Positions 34,708-46,000 of a stretch of DNA of 64,000 nucleotides are shown one piece after another. The notes beneath the pieces were generated by a model. The model worked only from the letters and a program-made list of their open reading frames with translations, ran no database searches and had not been told where the DNA came from. The position numbers were made by a program, and so were the translations under genes. The DNA comes from Batrachochytrium dendrobatidis JAM81 (Eukaryota > Chytridiomycota > Chytridiomycetes > Rhizophydiales): NCBI RefSeq assembly GCF_000203795.2, contig NW_006281116.1:141195-205194 (forward strand), given 5' to 3'. Every line of letters starts with the position of its first letter. Within the stretch, counting starts at the first letter, position 1.

Positions 34708-35871
34708 ATGGATAGCCTTAGAATCTTGTTGAAACAGGAGCTGGAGAAATTGGACAAGACACTCAGCCAACTAACTGTCACTCAACACAATGAACCACAA
34801 ACTTTCAGTAATGCTGTTATTGGCAATAGTAGTGCTATGAATGCACAGGAATCCTTGGCACATCAGCAGCAACCCATTAGTCTGGATTCAACCGATCTTT
34901 TAAATGTCCAGCCCAGGATGATCACTATTGCTGGATCAATATCCAGACAGGCAACTTTATTGGCTATTGCACTCAAGGGCAATGACGCAAAAGAAGTCAG
35001 CTCGGCCTGTAGTGCATTGATGGACTTTTCTGCCGAGCTCGTTCAGCTGGTATGCAATACACCTGTAGATGTGGGTCGATCCCTTAAACGTCATCTTATC
35101 TTGGCTGCTCAGTCGCTACTCTGCGGTTTGGTAAATCTGCAGAGCACAGATGCGTCCGCACTTGAAGCCTTGTCACAGTCCACTTATGCTAGGTCTGACA
35201 CTGCATGCCTATCCATCAACTCGGCAGCTGGTGGAGTATGGGCTGCTTGTAACGACATTGCCAATGTCCCTCCTACAAACGCTGCTCTTGCTGTTGTGCT
35301 CCTTGAAAGATATGACGATCAACTCAACGATGCCATTCAAGAATGCCAAGACCTTCTCAATGGCCCAACCGATAATGAAGACTCTTTTGGCGAGGATAAC
35401 GATGAAGGTGGATGGAATGAGCTGGTTGTAGGAAACAGCACCAAAGCCCATGGATATTCAACTGCCGACCTGTCCAGCCAGGACATGGACTGGGTCAGAG
35501 ATGTTCAGAGTATGATCAAGACATGCAGACTGTCGTTCAAGATGGTTATGGCCAATCTATCTGGTCTAGCTCGCCCAACTGCAAAAGAAAACCAAGTCAT
35601 TGATGTGCTGGTTGATCTTGCCCTTAGATGCGTTGAAAAGGCCGACAACGCTGTCTGTGATATCAATCTTCCACTAATTGATTGTGACGAGGACTTGTAT
35701 GTAGCAGTGGATGAGCTGGGCTCGGTACAAACACATTTTCTTAATACTATATCTGATCTTTATCCAGACAGTCAGCATCAGTCCAGCAGTGCAACAACCA
35801 CCCAAACATGTCTTCAACTATGCCTCGATAAAACTATACTCTTGATTGATAAACTAAAAATCACTTTATGA
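34708..35871 (+). CDS. Cyclin-D1-binding protein 1 (CCNDBP1/GCIP)-like protein
   Basis: Single exon, 387 residues from the ATG at 34708 (MDSLRILLKQELEKLDKTLS) to TGA at 35869-35871. The conserved centre reads SINSAAGGVWAACNDIANVP, then PTNAALAVVLLERYDDQLND, then AIQECQDLL, as I recall for the GCIP/CCNDBP1 family (GxVWxxC ... P ... N ... A ... DAxxE). An acidic stretch (DNEDSFGEDNDEGGW) follows, then a second helical block (MDWVRDVQSMIKTC). In animals the protein binds cyclin D1 and bHLH factors; the fungal role is not established to my knowledge. An upstream reading frame without ATG precedes it, and a TTACAG just before the ATG could be an acceptor for an unseen 5' exon. Its stop overlaps the end of the RhoGAP gene. 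Confidence 0.65.
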   Translation: MDSLRILLKQELEKLDKTLSQLTVTQHNEPQTFSNAVIGNSSAMNAQESLAHQQQPISLDSTDLLNVQPRMITIAGSISRQATLLAIALKGNDAKEVSSACSALMDFSAELVQLVCNTPVDVGRSLKRHLILAAQSLLCGLVNLQSTDASALEALSQSTYARSDTACLSINSAAGGVWAACNDIANVPPTNAALAVVLLERYDDQLNDAIQECQDLLNGPTDNEDSFGEDNDEGGWNELVVGNSTKAHGYSTADLSSQDMDWVRDVQSMIKTCRLSFKMVMANLSGLARPTAKENQVIDVLVDLALRCVEKADNAVCDINLPLIDCDEDLYVAVDELGSVQTHFLNTISDLYPDSQHQSSSATTTQTCLQLCLDKTILLIDKLKITL

Positions 35872-38800
35872 TAAAATATCCTTTTCAATATCCACAACCA
35901 TGGCTTCTCCGCCTTCATGTCCTGTGTTTTGGCTAACTTGGAGATTACGAACTTTGGTGGACAAATCATCATACTTTTTTTGGAGCTCATACTTTGATGC
36001 TGGATTAAAATCTGGTCCGTCTTCGTTGAACCCTCCTAAGATAATAGCAGGAACCTTGTTCACACATTATGATTACACATTCATTAAATCCAAAATAGAC
36101 AAAGTTAGCATAAACAGTTTCTCTATCAATAAGTAGAAACAGACGTGACAAACCTTGAATACATCGGGTACATTTTCAAGTATCATCCAAACAGCCTGAA
36201 TGGCTAAAACAGACTCTTCTGGATTGACTCCCGTTTTTGAATACAAAATATTAGGTGCAATCACCGTAGCAATATTTTCAATGTGCATCTTGTTACCGCC
36301 CGTGGATGCTCCAGCACCTTCACCGGTTGGTTTCCACTATAACGGGCAACCTCGTGAAAAAACCTTGACAGCACTGCCAATAACTCCAGGTTTGGCTTGG
36401 GAAGTAAGCAACAAATTAGTTGTACAGTCAACAATCGATCCGCCTCTCTTTCCAATTTCTGTGATGCAGTAAACAAATCCTTGAGTTTAAATGTCAACAA
36501 TGGATCTGGCATGTCACGTAGGAATTTCTTCATCAGTGCTGCAATTTGTATAGGATGATCGTCAGACAGATCAATATCTTTAGGATCTCTGTTGATACGA
36601 TGGCAAACCTCCTTCAAGCGTCGAATATTTCCATTCTTTCGAAAAATGCCTTCTGTGGATAAATCTATCATTGTGCACATTCAAACAATTCATCAAAAGA
36701 TTGAAATGAGCCTTCAAATAAAATGGCATTGATTTAAACAAGAGGCTTGCCAACAATGATACCAAATAGTTCAATCACCTTTTTGTAGCAAGGTACGAAC
36801 ACAGTGATCCATAATCATTGGTATTCTCACACTCCCAGGTCCGATTCCAAGGTCAGACTCTACACCTGTTTGCTCAACAAGATCCTCTAAAGGAACGTTA
36901 AATGTTCCTAAACCGATAAAAAGGCTTGGTGTTAATAGGCTAAAGTAATATAAAAGTACTCAAAAAGTTTGACCAATATCTTGACTAAAACAAAGCAGTC
37001 ATGCTTGATAACCAAGTGTACCTCGATGCCGACGTTTTGGAGCCTTCATGGCGCCAACCATTCTAGACCATACAGAAGTTTTTGGTGCATCTACAACTTC
37101 TAGTAGCTGGTTCAAATTAAAATACTGTTCCAAAAGAGGATGCAGTGCAAGTGAAGCCAATTGACGAACTGCCAAATGTTGAAGCCCGGAAAGTTCAGAT
37201 AAAAATACGTCTGATTCACTGGATGACCGCCAATTAAATTGAACTTTGCTGTATGTAGTTGAAGCACCTTTCAACGAAGGAGTGTACTCTCCATCCTCGT
37301 CAAAAAACTCTTCTTCCCCATCAGCAACACGGTTATCCTCATCACTACTATTTTGGTCTCGATAGCCGTCAACCTCGGGAGAAGATGCAGTAAAAAGATC
37401 TATAAATTATTAAAATAAAAATTAGCCAAATCAGTCTTGCAGTATTATAATCAGCAAGTACCAGTCAAGGCAATCTTTATTGCAATGGAAAATTGATACA
37501 TCAAAACTTACGTTTTTCTTCGATTTTAAGCCATAGACAAAGTCGACTCCAAGTGCACCACAACAGGTTTATAAATCTAAATGCAATATAAATTTAAACA
37601 ATCAGATATTGAGCTATAGACTCATCAGTCGTATTTGCAGATATGTACCGTTGAAATCTAGAAAGACGTTCTGCGCCTGTAATAGAGTCTGATGGCGCAT
37701 GCTCTTGACAAAATACTTTTGTGCAGCTCTGTTCGCAATATGCCAATGTAACATTATCACCAAGATTGATACCACAGACTGTACAGCTAAAGCAATGTGT
37801 ATGCCACTGAGTATGCTCCAATCTAATGCTTTCGTCATCAAATGGCTGCCGGCATATAATACAAGGCGCATCTGTGCTGCTAGGATAAAATCGGGTAGGC
37901 GGTTCACCTTGTTTTAGATGTATACTAGAAAGATCAGTAAGAAATTGGTTTACAGATCCCTTTTCTTTGTGTAGTTGCTCCTGATGACATAAGCGTTAGA
38001 AAATCCATTTGCAGCCCAACATGCAAACAAGAAACAGACTGTAAAAACTCACCAGACGTAATGAACCAGCAAACGCTGTTCGAATAACCTTTTTTAAAGT
38101 GTGTGCAAGACTCGTGACTTGCTGAATAAGTCCCAAGGTTGCTCGCTGCCGAACAGACGTATCTCGTCCAGAGAGATTTGTGAAAAAATAAAAAATCTTT
38201 TTAACGAGCTGCTTTGGCTCCTTTGTCTGTTGTAGCGTAGAGCTATCATTAAAAGTGGAAAGTCGTTGATTGATGCTCTCGATTGTAGAAAATAGGATAT
38301 CGATATGTTGTATAAAACGAGCAGCTTGAAGTACACACTGCAAATTATTTTCGTTGGAAAAATGCAAAAGCATTTCGGAAATGCATGCAGCCGTAGACTC
38401 TTCGAAAGCAGATAGGACTTGAAGAATTCGTTCCGCCCAATTCACCATCACCTGTTGCTTCTGTACTTCAACTAGATTGAAACACGTATATTCGCAAAGT
38501 CCAATTAAAAGGCATGATTAGAATTGTATTTAAAGAGCAAGCAACATTGTCAAAGCATTCACAAGATATACATCAACGGATAAACGAAATACCTTCAGGA
38601 TCAAGCAAAACTTGTTCATCTGAATTTTGATCCGGCAAACTCAGTTGAGCACTCCAAAGCTACAGCAAATAAAACCATTATAGTAAAGCAATGTGAGTAA
38701 CAAACACAGCTAATTCGAAAATGAACAAGGCAAAACACTAACCTTGTAAATCATGTAGCAAGGAGGATGCCACTGTTTTGAAACTTGATCCTTGTTGATT

Positions 38801-40023
38801 TCAACAAAGTTTTTAAGAACGGCCGTATTACATCCACCACATTTTGCTGCATGGAAAATGGAATAGTGATATCCACAAAACACCTGGTCGTCTCTTTCAT
38901 AATAGGAATCATGTTGTCGAAAAGCTGTAGGACAAACAGAGCAGCTAAATATTCAAATGCAATAAAGACGTTATGTATAGCATTCACGCTTCAATGAAAA
39001 ATAGGCGATATACAAAAGATAAAATATTACAATAGTTGGAAACACATAATAGAATGAAATCTATATATACACGAAACACATACGTAAAGTGCTCCATATG
39101 ATATTTTCGATTCAATGCATTGATATATGGCCCACGTAGAGCAAGACCACATTTTGCACAAATCAGATCCAATCGTCGAAAGTAGTCTGTTTCGCAGTAT
39201 ATTTTTGTTGTGCCGTCAGTAGTTACAGGGAAAAACTTGTCTGCCACAATATTATTGCACTCCTAACAATTGTTCAAGTAAAAATAAAAGGCATGATATG
39301 GTAATAAAAACACAATAGATTGATTGTTTAAACAAGATAAAAAATCACAATTAGTATTAAAATAGACTGGCAACCAGATGATCACATTTATAAGGAATCC
39401 AGAAATAGACAAGATGGAGCTGAGTGCTATATTTAGAGTTTGATGTTGAATAAGCATGAACAACCGTCAAATGGAAGCATCCAGAGTTTGAATATACACA
39501 TTCGTCATGCCGAGAAATATGAAGATTACTCCACTTTACAATGACGAATAGTGTTTAACCAAAGAATGGCTATCCACTTGGAATAGACTGGATAAAAATG
39601 CCTTGGTGCAATATGATGCCAATAGGCAATGAGATTGAAGACATGGCGCTAAATCAACCCGAACAAAGCAGCTCATTAACAAACCTGGCAACGGAAACAC
39701 TCTAAATGGTAGTGACAGCCTACTGCACGGACAAACTGACCACCCTCGATTTTCTTATGACAAGCAACACATATTTTTGGCTGACGAGGAGGCTTATTGG
39801 AAGGAGCTTTGCTACTGTTGCTTGTTGTTACAGTGGATGTAAGTGATAAAGTAGAAGAAGGAACAGCTGATGGTGGTTGAGTGACAGTGGTTTCCATGGG
39901 AGTGGAATGCACAGAGTTTGCCAATGTAGCGTTAGACAAAGGTTCCAATGCATCTGCTCTTGGACTATCAGCCATGGAAATGAATGCTTTCCCATGAGCA
40001 TTTGAGGGTGAACTGGGCGTCAT
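35866..40023 (-). CDS. LIM-domain Rho GTPase-activating protein (LRG1-type)
   Basis: Fungal LRG1 proteins switch off Rho1 to control wall synthesis and polarity. The ATG at 40023 opens MTPSSPSNAHGKAF, then a Ser/Thr-rich leader. LIM 1 is CVACHKKIEGGQFVRAVGCH, CFRCQ, then ECNNIVADKFF across a 430-bp intron with a GTTTGT donor. LIM 2 is LICAKCGLALRGPYINALNR followed by a Cys/His cluster (FCGYHYS, KCGGC). After a helical linker, LIM 3 is CIICRQPFDDESIRLEH then WHTHCFSCTVCGINLGD. The C-terminal RhoGAP domain shows LSTEGIFRKNGNIRRLKEV (arginine finger in FRKNG), HPIQIAALMKKFLRDMPDPL, NLELLAVLSRFFHEVA and IENIATVIAPNILYS. The domain order LIM-LIM-LIM-RhoGAP matches LRG1. It ends with TAA at 35866-35868. 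An extra 5' exon is possible. Confidence 0.88.
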
Positions 40024-40512
40024 GGGAATTGCTGGATTGGAACTGGGCAAAAATTAAGCCCTAGCAGCCAATTAATTAAATCAAGTAGCTGTCTGCTATA
40101 TAGCACAACAAATCCAGGTAGAAAGAAACAACTGTGTATTGACTGAAGCAAGTTGCTCCAATCTATCAACTTGCTAACTAAAACCAAAATTTCCAGACAG
40201 GAAAAGTCGCGAAAGTCGATTTCTTGTCAAGATATTCTGAATGCATTCATGAATCGTTGGTTTCTTATCCTGAAGAGGCATATCGACAAAAACATTTTAA
40301 ATGTAGAATCCGGACTGTTTATTTGACTTTTACTAAGAAGCGGATTCAAACATGCTTCTTGTCACCAGTTGCAATAGCTTTACTGCTTTATCACAAATTG
40401 AGTTGTTCAAAATGAAAAAATTATATTGTAAAAATGTTGATTTTTTTACTATTGAAACTTGAGCGGTCAGTTATTTTATCATCCACTTGGAAAGCAGTCT
40501 TGATAACGAATC
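40024..40512. promoter_or_regulatory. Divergent promoter region between LIM-RhoGAP and deubiquitinase genes
   Basis: About 490 bp between oppositely directed start codons. No repeats or RNA genes. A small ORF on the plus strand (about 40224-40415) has no family resemblance. Regulatory role inferred from position. Confidence 0.35.
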
Positions 40513-43048
40513 ATGCCTACTCTGACACTGGATGTACTGAGGGGAAATCCACAGGGAAAGTCTGTTGACCGTTGTATTTCATTCAAAAGCAGTGCATCGA
40601 ATGCATCGTCTACTGCCTCGGCTGTCGTCATTTCTGAGCGTATCCAATATGCACACAACAATCAAAAACAATACTCAAAAAAATATGAAGGAACCTCAAA
40701 ACATGTAGTATTTGCAAAGAATAAGCGGATCCCTATGGATTCCCTTTCTTGCTCTTGGTCCACAGCCAAACATATTGGTCCTGGTATGTACTGTGTGCTG
40801 CATCGTGTTGCTCAAAATATTCAATTATTTTGCGCATACATCGAGTTACAGTCGAGTGTCAGAATGCTCAATGAATCTCTGCTTCGCTCAGTTTACTTGC
40901 TTACATGCATTTATATATTGCTAACATGCTTGTGATGCAGGCCTGGTCAACATGGGAAACACCTGCTTTCTCAACTCGGTTCTGCAATGCATGACCTATA
41001 CTCCTCCTCTCGCCGAATTTTTGCTTCGTGGAGTGCATAGCTCATCCTGTAAGTTGATGCAATCCAGATATTACTGGTTGTGATGATTTTGGATTTCCCA
41101 AAGCTTTACCATCAAACCTATGCATCTATACGAATTCATTATACTTTGAATCCAATCGAGTTGACTTTGCCATTTTCATTACCACAACAATCTATCTCTA
41201 GGCCGAACAAAGTCGTTTTGTGCCATGTGTGTCATGGAGTCGCATGTAAAACATTGTCTACAAACTAGTTCTGAAAAACCTATTCAGCCGAGACTTTTTG
41301 TCGAAAATCTTCGGAAAATATCTCGCCATATTCGACTCGGTCGTCAGGAAGATGCCCACGAATTTACTAGATTTCTCATCGAGGGTCTGAAAAATGGTGA
41401 AGGTGATCGGTAAGCGATTGTTTTGAAATGGATATTTAACTCCAAACTGCGCCTGTCATGAATGTACCGAGTGCCTTATACCCGCCGAGTCTTACTTTTT
41501 GATGTTTTTGACTTTGATTTAGAACCCCCGAGGCAACATTGGCCCATGCTATTTTTAGTGGCAAGCTTCAAAGTCAGATTACTTGTCTTAAATGCAAATC
41601 TACGTCCAATACTTTGGATCCTCTCATGGATATATCCTTGGATATTCAAAAATGTGCAAGTGTAGAAGATGCACTAGCTCGATTCACTACCTCTGAGCTT
41701 CTTCACAAGCAAAATCAATATCGCTGCAGCAAGTATGCAATGTTTGCTTTCAAGTACTTATTAGCAATAGAGTGTCTATCAAATCTGAATGTAGTGCTAA
41801 ATATTTACAATTGTGATTTAGATGCAACGCGCTGCGAGATGCTTACAAGCAAATTACTGTATTAGAGCCTCCTGTTGTGCTAACTGTTCAGCTAAAGCGA
41901 TTTGGTTTTGGTCATCGTGTTGGCTCTAAAATCTCATCTCCAGTACTATTCAAGACAGTTTTAAACCTATACCCATTCATGTCTCAGTCTACTAAACAGA
42001 ATGTAAGCACTGTGTAGATCATTGTATACTGCTAGTGCTACTACATTTGCCTTGGCTGAACTATCTCAATTTTATTCCTCATCTACTATAGGTGTTATAT
42101 CATCTTTTTGCAGTATTGGTACATTCAGGTGGATCATGCCATTCTGGGCACTACTATTGCTTTGTAAAGGCACCGGATGGGTGTTGGTAAGATTCCTCGC
42201 TTGAAAATAGTTTAATCTAGTCATGCATTCATCCTCATATGTTGACACCAATGAATCAAACTTTTGTCAGGTATTTAATGAATGACAGTTTAGTTCAGCA
42301 GGTTTCAGAAAAAACTGTGCTCGCACAATCTGCCTACATGTTATTTTATGTTCGCCAATCTCTGAATAATTCTCACAAGCCAAACGCCGCATCATCGATG
42401 AGTACACTCACTGCCAAATTGCAAAATGGTCAATCAAGCCCAAGCAACATGCATAGTCTTCATGAACTTACTTCTGAGCTACGCTTATCCTTGCCAGATC
42501 GCTCACAGCATCCATTAAAACATCAAAGTTCCAAAAGCAGCTCTTTGCTTGGCACACCGTCATCTCCAAAACATACCGTCAAACAATCAGGCTCTAATTC
42601 TGAAGAAAAGACCGCTCATCGACAAATTAAGAAACCCAAGGTTGATCTTGCCAATCCTGACCTAAATACTGTTGACAACTCTATGATAAAATCAACGGAA
42701 TCTTGTGCTGTTAAACCTACTCTAAAGTGCAACTCGACTGCTTTATGGAATGTCAGTTGTAATAACGGTGGTGCTGTGGTGATCAAAAATAACACGGACA
42801 ACCTGTCTGGTACAGTAGCTTGGCAGACTTCCTCTTTAAACAGTACTGCTTCTGTTGATAGATTGGCGTCATCATCAATCTCTGAAAACACCCATGTTTG
42901 GGAAACTGTTGACTCGGCAACGCTGTATAAAAGACACGAAATACTTGAGGCTCAGAGTCGATCTGAAAAGCGCAAGCGGCCCTCCAAATCCGATCTGGAA
43001 TATGATCTGCCGGCTTCACGGAAAAAATCAATGCATCAAATAAACTAA
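40513..43048 (+). CDS. Ubiquitin-specific protease, USP36/USP42-like
   Basis: Cysteine protease that removes ubiquitin. The USP36/42 group is nucleolar or nuclear. The ATG at 40513 opens [16 protein letters not shown]. After the first intron the Cys box is [20 protein letters not shown]. Next come [14 protein letters not shown] (exon 3), [18 protein letters not shown] (the QQDAxEF block), [20 protein letters not shown], and YRCSKCN (the zinc-finger CxxC pair, spanning a splice). [16 protein letters not shown] and the His box [20 protein letters not shown] complete the core, followed by [12 protein letters not shown] and AYMLFYVR. All catalytic positions are present. The last exon adds a long Ser/Thr-rich tail with basic clusters ([17 protein letters not shown]) typical of nuclear targeting. 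The stop at 43048 is 10 bp from the IFT140 stop. Confidence 0.88.
43039..43044 (+). terminator. Putative poly(A) signal AATAAA of the deubiquitinase gene
   Basis: AATAAA on the plus strand, overlapping the last codons (Q-I-N-stop) of the deubiquitinase. Functional use is inferred from position and sequence only. Confidence 0.35.
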
Positions 43049-43050
43049 AC

Positions 43051-43056
43051 TTTATT
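43051..43056 (-). terminator. Putative poly(A) signal AATAAA of IFT140
   Basis: AATAAA on the minus strand beginning 3 bp after the IFT140 TAA, inside the 10-bp gap between the two convergent stops. Use is inferred. Confidence 0.35.
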
Positions 43057-43058
43057 TT

Positions 43059-46000
43059 TTAAAAGTCATCTTCGACAGTATCATTCTGATTATATGCTGA
43101 AGCTTGTTCAAGAGCCCCGCCAAGAGCATGGACAATGACTTTATCCACATAATAATCAGCACTTGTGTTGGTTAGCCGAAGATTAAGCTCCCCGAGTTGC
43201 TTTCGGGCTTTGTCAAAATTTCCATTTGAATAATTAGATTCGATCATCAAGCCATAAATATCACCACATCTTACACTCGCCTACAAAAACAATGAGTAAA
43301 TGTTAGAGCCAAGATCTGTCCAGGCAAATCAAATCAGGCGTGTTTTTAACAAACTGCATTTTTACTTACATCTATATCAGGTTCATTTAGCATGCTGACA
43401 CATAAATGCTCCATATCATCTAAATTTTGGTTTTTGGCACATTGCTGGGCTTCCAAGAAAATTTGGATATAATGGATCCTTCGTTGGGTTGTTTCCAGCA
43501 TCTCTTGGTCACTTTTTCCCATCGCATCATTTTTCATTAAACATTTCTCAGCCTCAGTCAATGCACCGAGAGCCTGTAGTTGATCCACATAAATAGGTTA
43601 AATATTAAATGCATACTTATTGCCTGTAATCTTTTCAAAAAACCAACTGTCCAACCTTTTCGTAATTTTGAAACTCGTCAATCTCAACGAGTGAACAGGA
43701 GTCATAAAATCGTGCCAATGATGAGTGTGCTTTGGCCTTGTTATCAAATTATAAATTAGCCACAAGCATACATAATGAACACGCCAAGTTTAGCCTCACC
43801 TTTGTATAAAACTGAATAATGGCTTTCATCACACTAGAATCTGCTCGCCAATTCAAACTTTGAAGATAGTTTGCTGTAATCACGTAGATCTCGGGATGCT
43901 TGGATCCGGATACATCTTGTATAAAGTCAATGTGAGCGTTATAAATAATATACTTGTAAAGCCACACATTGATAAACCAAAAATACTAAATTCATACTTG
44001 CAAAAAATATAATCTTTTCTTTATCTCCTGATTTTAACAATGACCCCATTGCTCGTAGCCTATCACCAGCCTTTTTGGCGAATACAATAAAGATGTTAAT
44101 GTATTTTTGTTAAACGCCATCAATAATACACCTTTGACTCATAAATGATGGTAATTATTACAAATCAAATACTAAAACACATACCAAAGTGTATTGTTTG
44201 CACGCAAGGTAGTAAGAGCCTTGAGAAAAGCAGATGTCGGCCATTTTTGTGTATATCTCTTTTTTAATTGAAGCAGTATTGTCTATTTTCATTTTTTCAA
44301 TGATTTCTTCCGAAAGAATAATCTGGTTTTTCTGGCACAAGTTTAGAATCTGAAAAATAAAAATATCGAGTGTTACAAAGTAAGCAGGTAATAAAAGATC
44401 AAGCTAAATACGATATACAAGGCCTTACTGCATCATGGTTTTGAATTAGCAGGAAAAGCTGCATTGCATTTTGGATTGCCTCATTATCCATCAAAAATTG
44501 AGCGATTTGTGTAAGCGCATTGACATCATTGACAGGATCAAGTGTCATTGCTAAATTATTCAAAGACAAGTAAGCAAGCCAGTATCACTAACAATAGTTG
44601 AATGTATAAATGATGCAAACCAAATATCAACGCATTACCAATTGTTGATAGCATTTGCATATCTTTGGTGGCATAACAAATCTCAAGAGCTTTTGATACG
44701 TTCCCTATTTTACTGTAAAGCGGAATAGCCTTTTGAGGCTGGCCTGTATTGATAAAGTATCTATTACAAAAAAAATAAGCATAAAAACTTGAACCGTTCT
44801 ACACTGATGCAGAGGATTAAACTATCAAAAACACGAGCATATACACCACCAAATTCACATACTGTGCTACTTCGTTTATCAATTCAGGACTACTCTGAAG
44901 AGCAAGATGAACCAAATTTTTCTCCAGTTTGTGCTCTTTTGACAGTCGAATCGCGCTGGAAAATGAACCAGCTTTGGAATAATATGATATAGCAGTATCA
45001 ATCTAAATCAATCGATTAGGTATGCAATTCTAAGCAAACAACACAGGAAAATCAAAATAGCACAGGCCTCACCTTTCCCTCTTCTTCAAATTGGCGTCCA
45101 AGATAGTAAGCCACAGCAGCACTCTCTGGATGTTCACTTTCTAGTTTTACTGCCTTGAATGATTGTCAGTATTTTGCTTTCGCGAATAAATGCAATATGT
45201 CGATGCACACTTACAGCTTCAGTATCTCCTGATAAACAGCAAACTCGAGCAAGCGAGAGTAAATCGTTTGCATCTTTGTAATACTTGGTTGCTGTTGTAA
45301 AATCGCCGTGCGATTCTGCATTTTGAGCCCACCACAATTTTAAAGACTAATATAGGAATTAAAACCCGTAAGATACGTCTATTTAGTCATCATACTGTAA
45401 AATCAATTCTCACCAAATCAGATGAGCCATCAATATAGTTTTGTAATTCTGTAGGTTGAGCAAGAAGAATTTTAGGAATCTGGGCCCTTTTGTTCAAAGT
45501 GTCAGTAATCAAAAACAACTCATATTTAACAATTACAGTTTCAGACTTTGACGTATTCACAAATATAGAGTTACCTTGCAGTATTGGATTTTTCATATGC
45601 TGCAACAGCTCCACTTAGATCACCTATCTCTTCCAAATACTTTCCAAAATTATAAAAAACCGCAGGAAGCAATGGTCTATCTTTTGTAGCAGCAGATTCA
45701 ATAGCCTTTTCCCATTGACCCATACACTAGTAGTGCCACTTTTGTTAATGCCAGCTATTGTTCAAAACAACGAGTATATCGTGTATAGCCAACTACAATC
45801 AAACACACCTGTTGCAGCTCGCTCTGCAAGTCAAATCTATTCGTCTGAATGCAAATTTTGCTTGCTTCATCGTACAATCCTAAAGATCAATTCATGACAA
45901 TATTTTTCAAGTATACTATTAGATTCTCACAACAGTAAGCATATTGGTCAAATTGACGCCTGCAAGTCAAAATTTACCCAGATGAATCGCAGTTAAAAAA

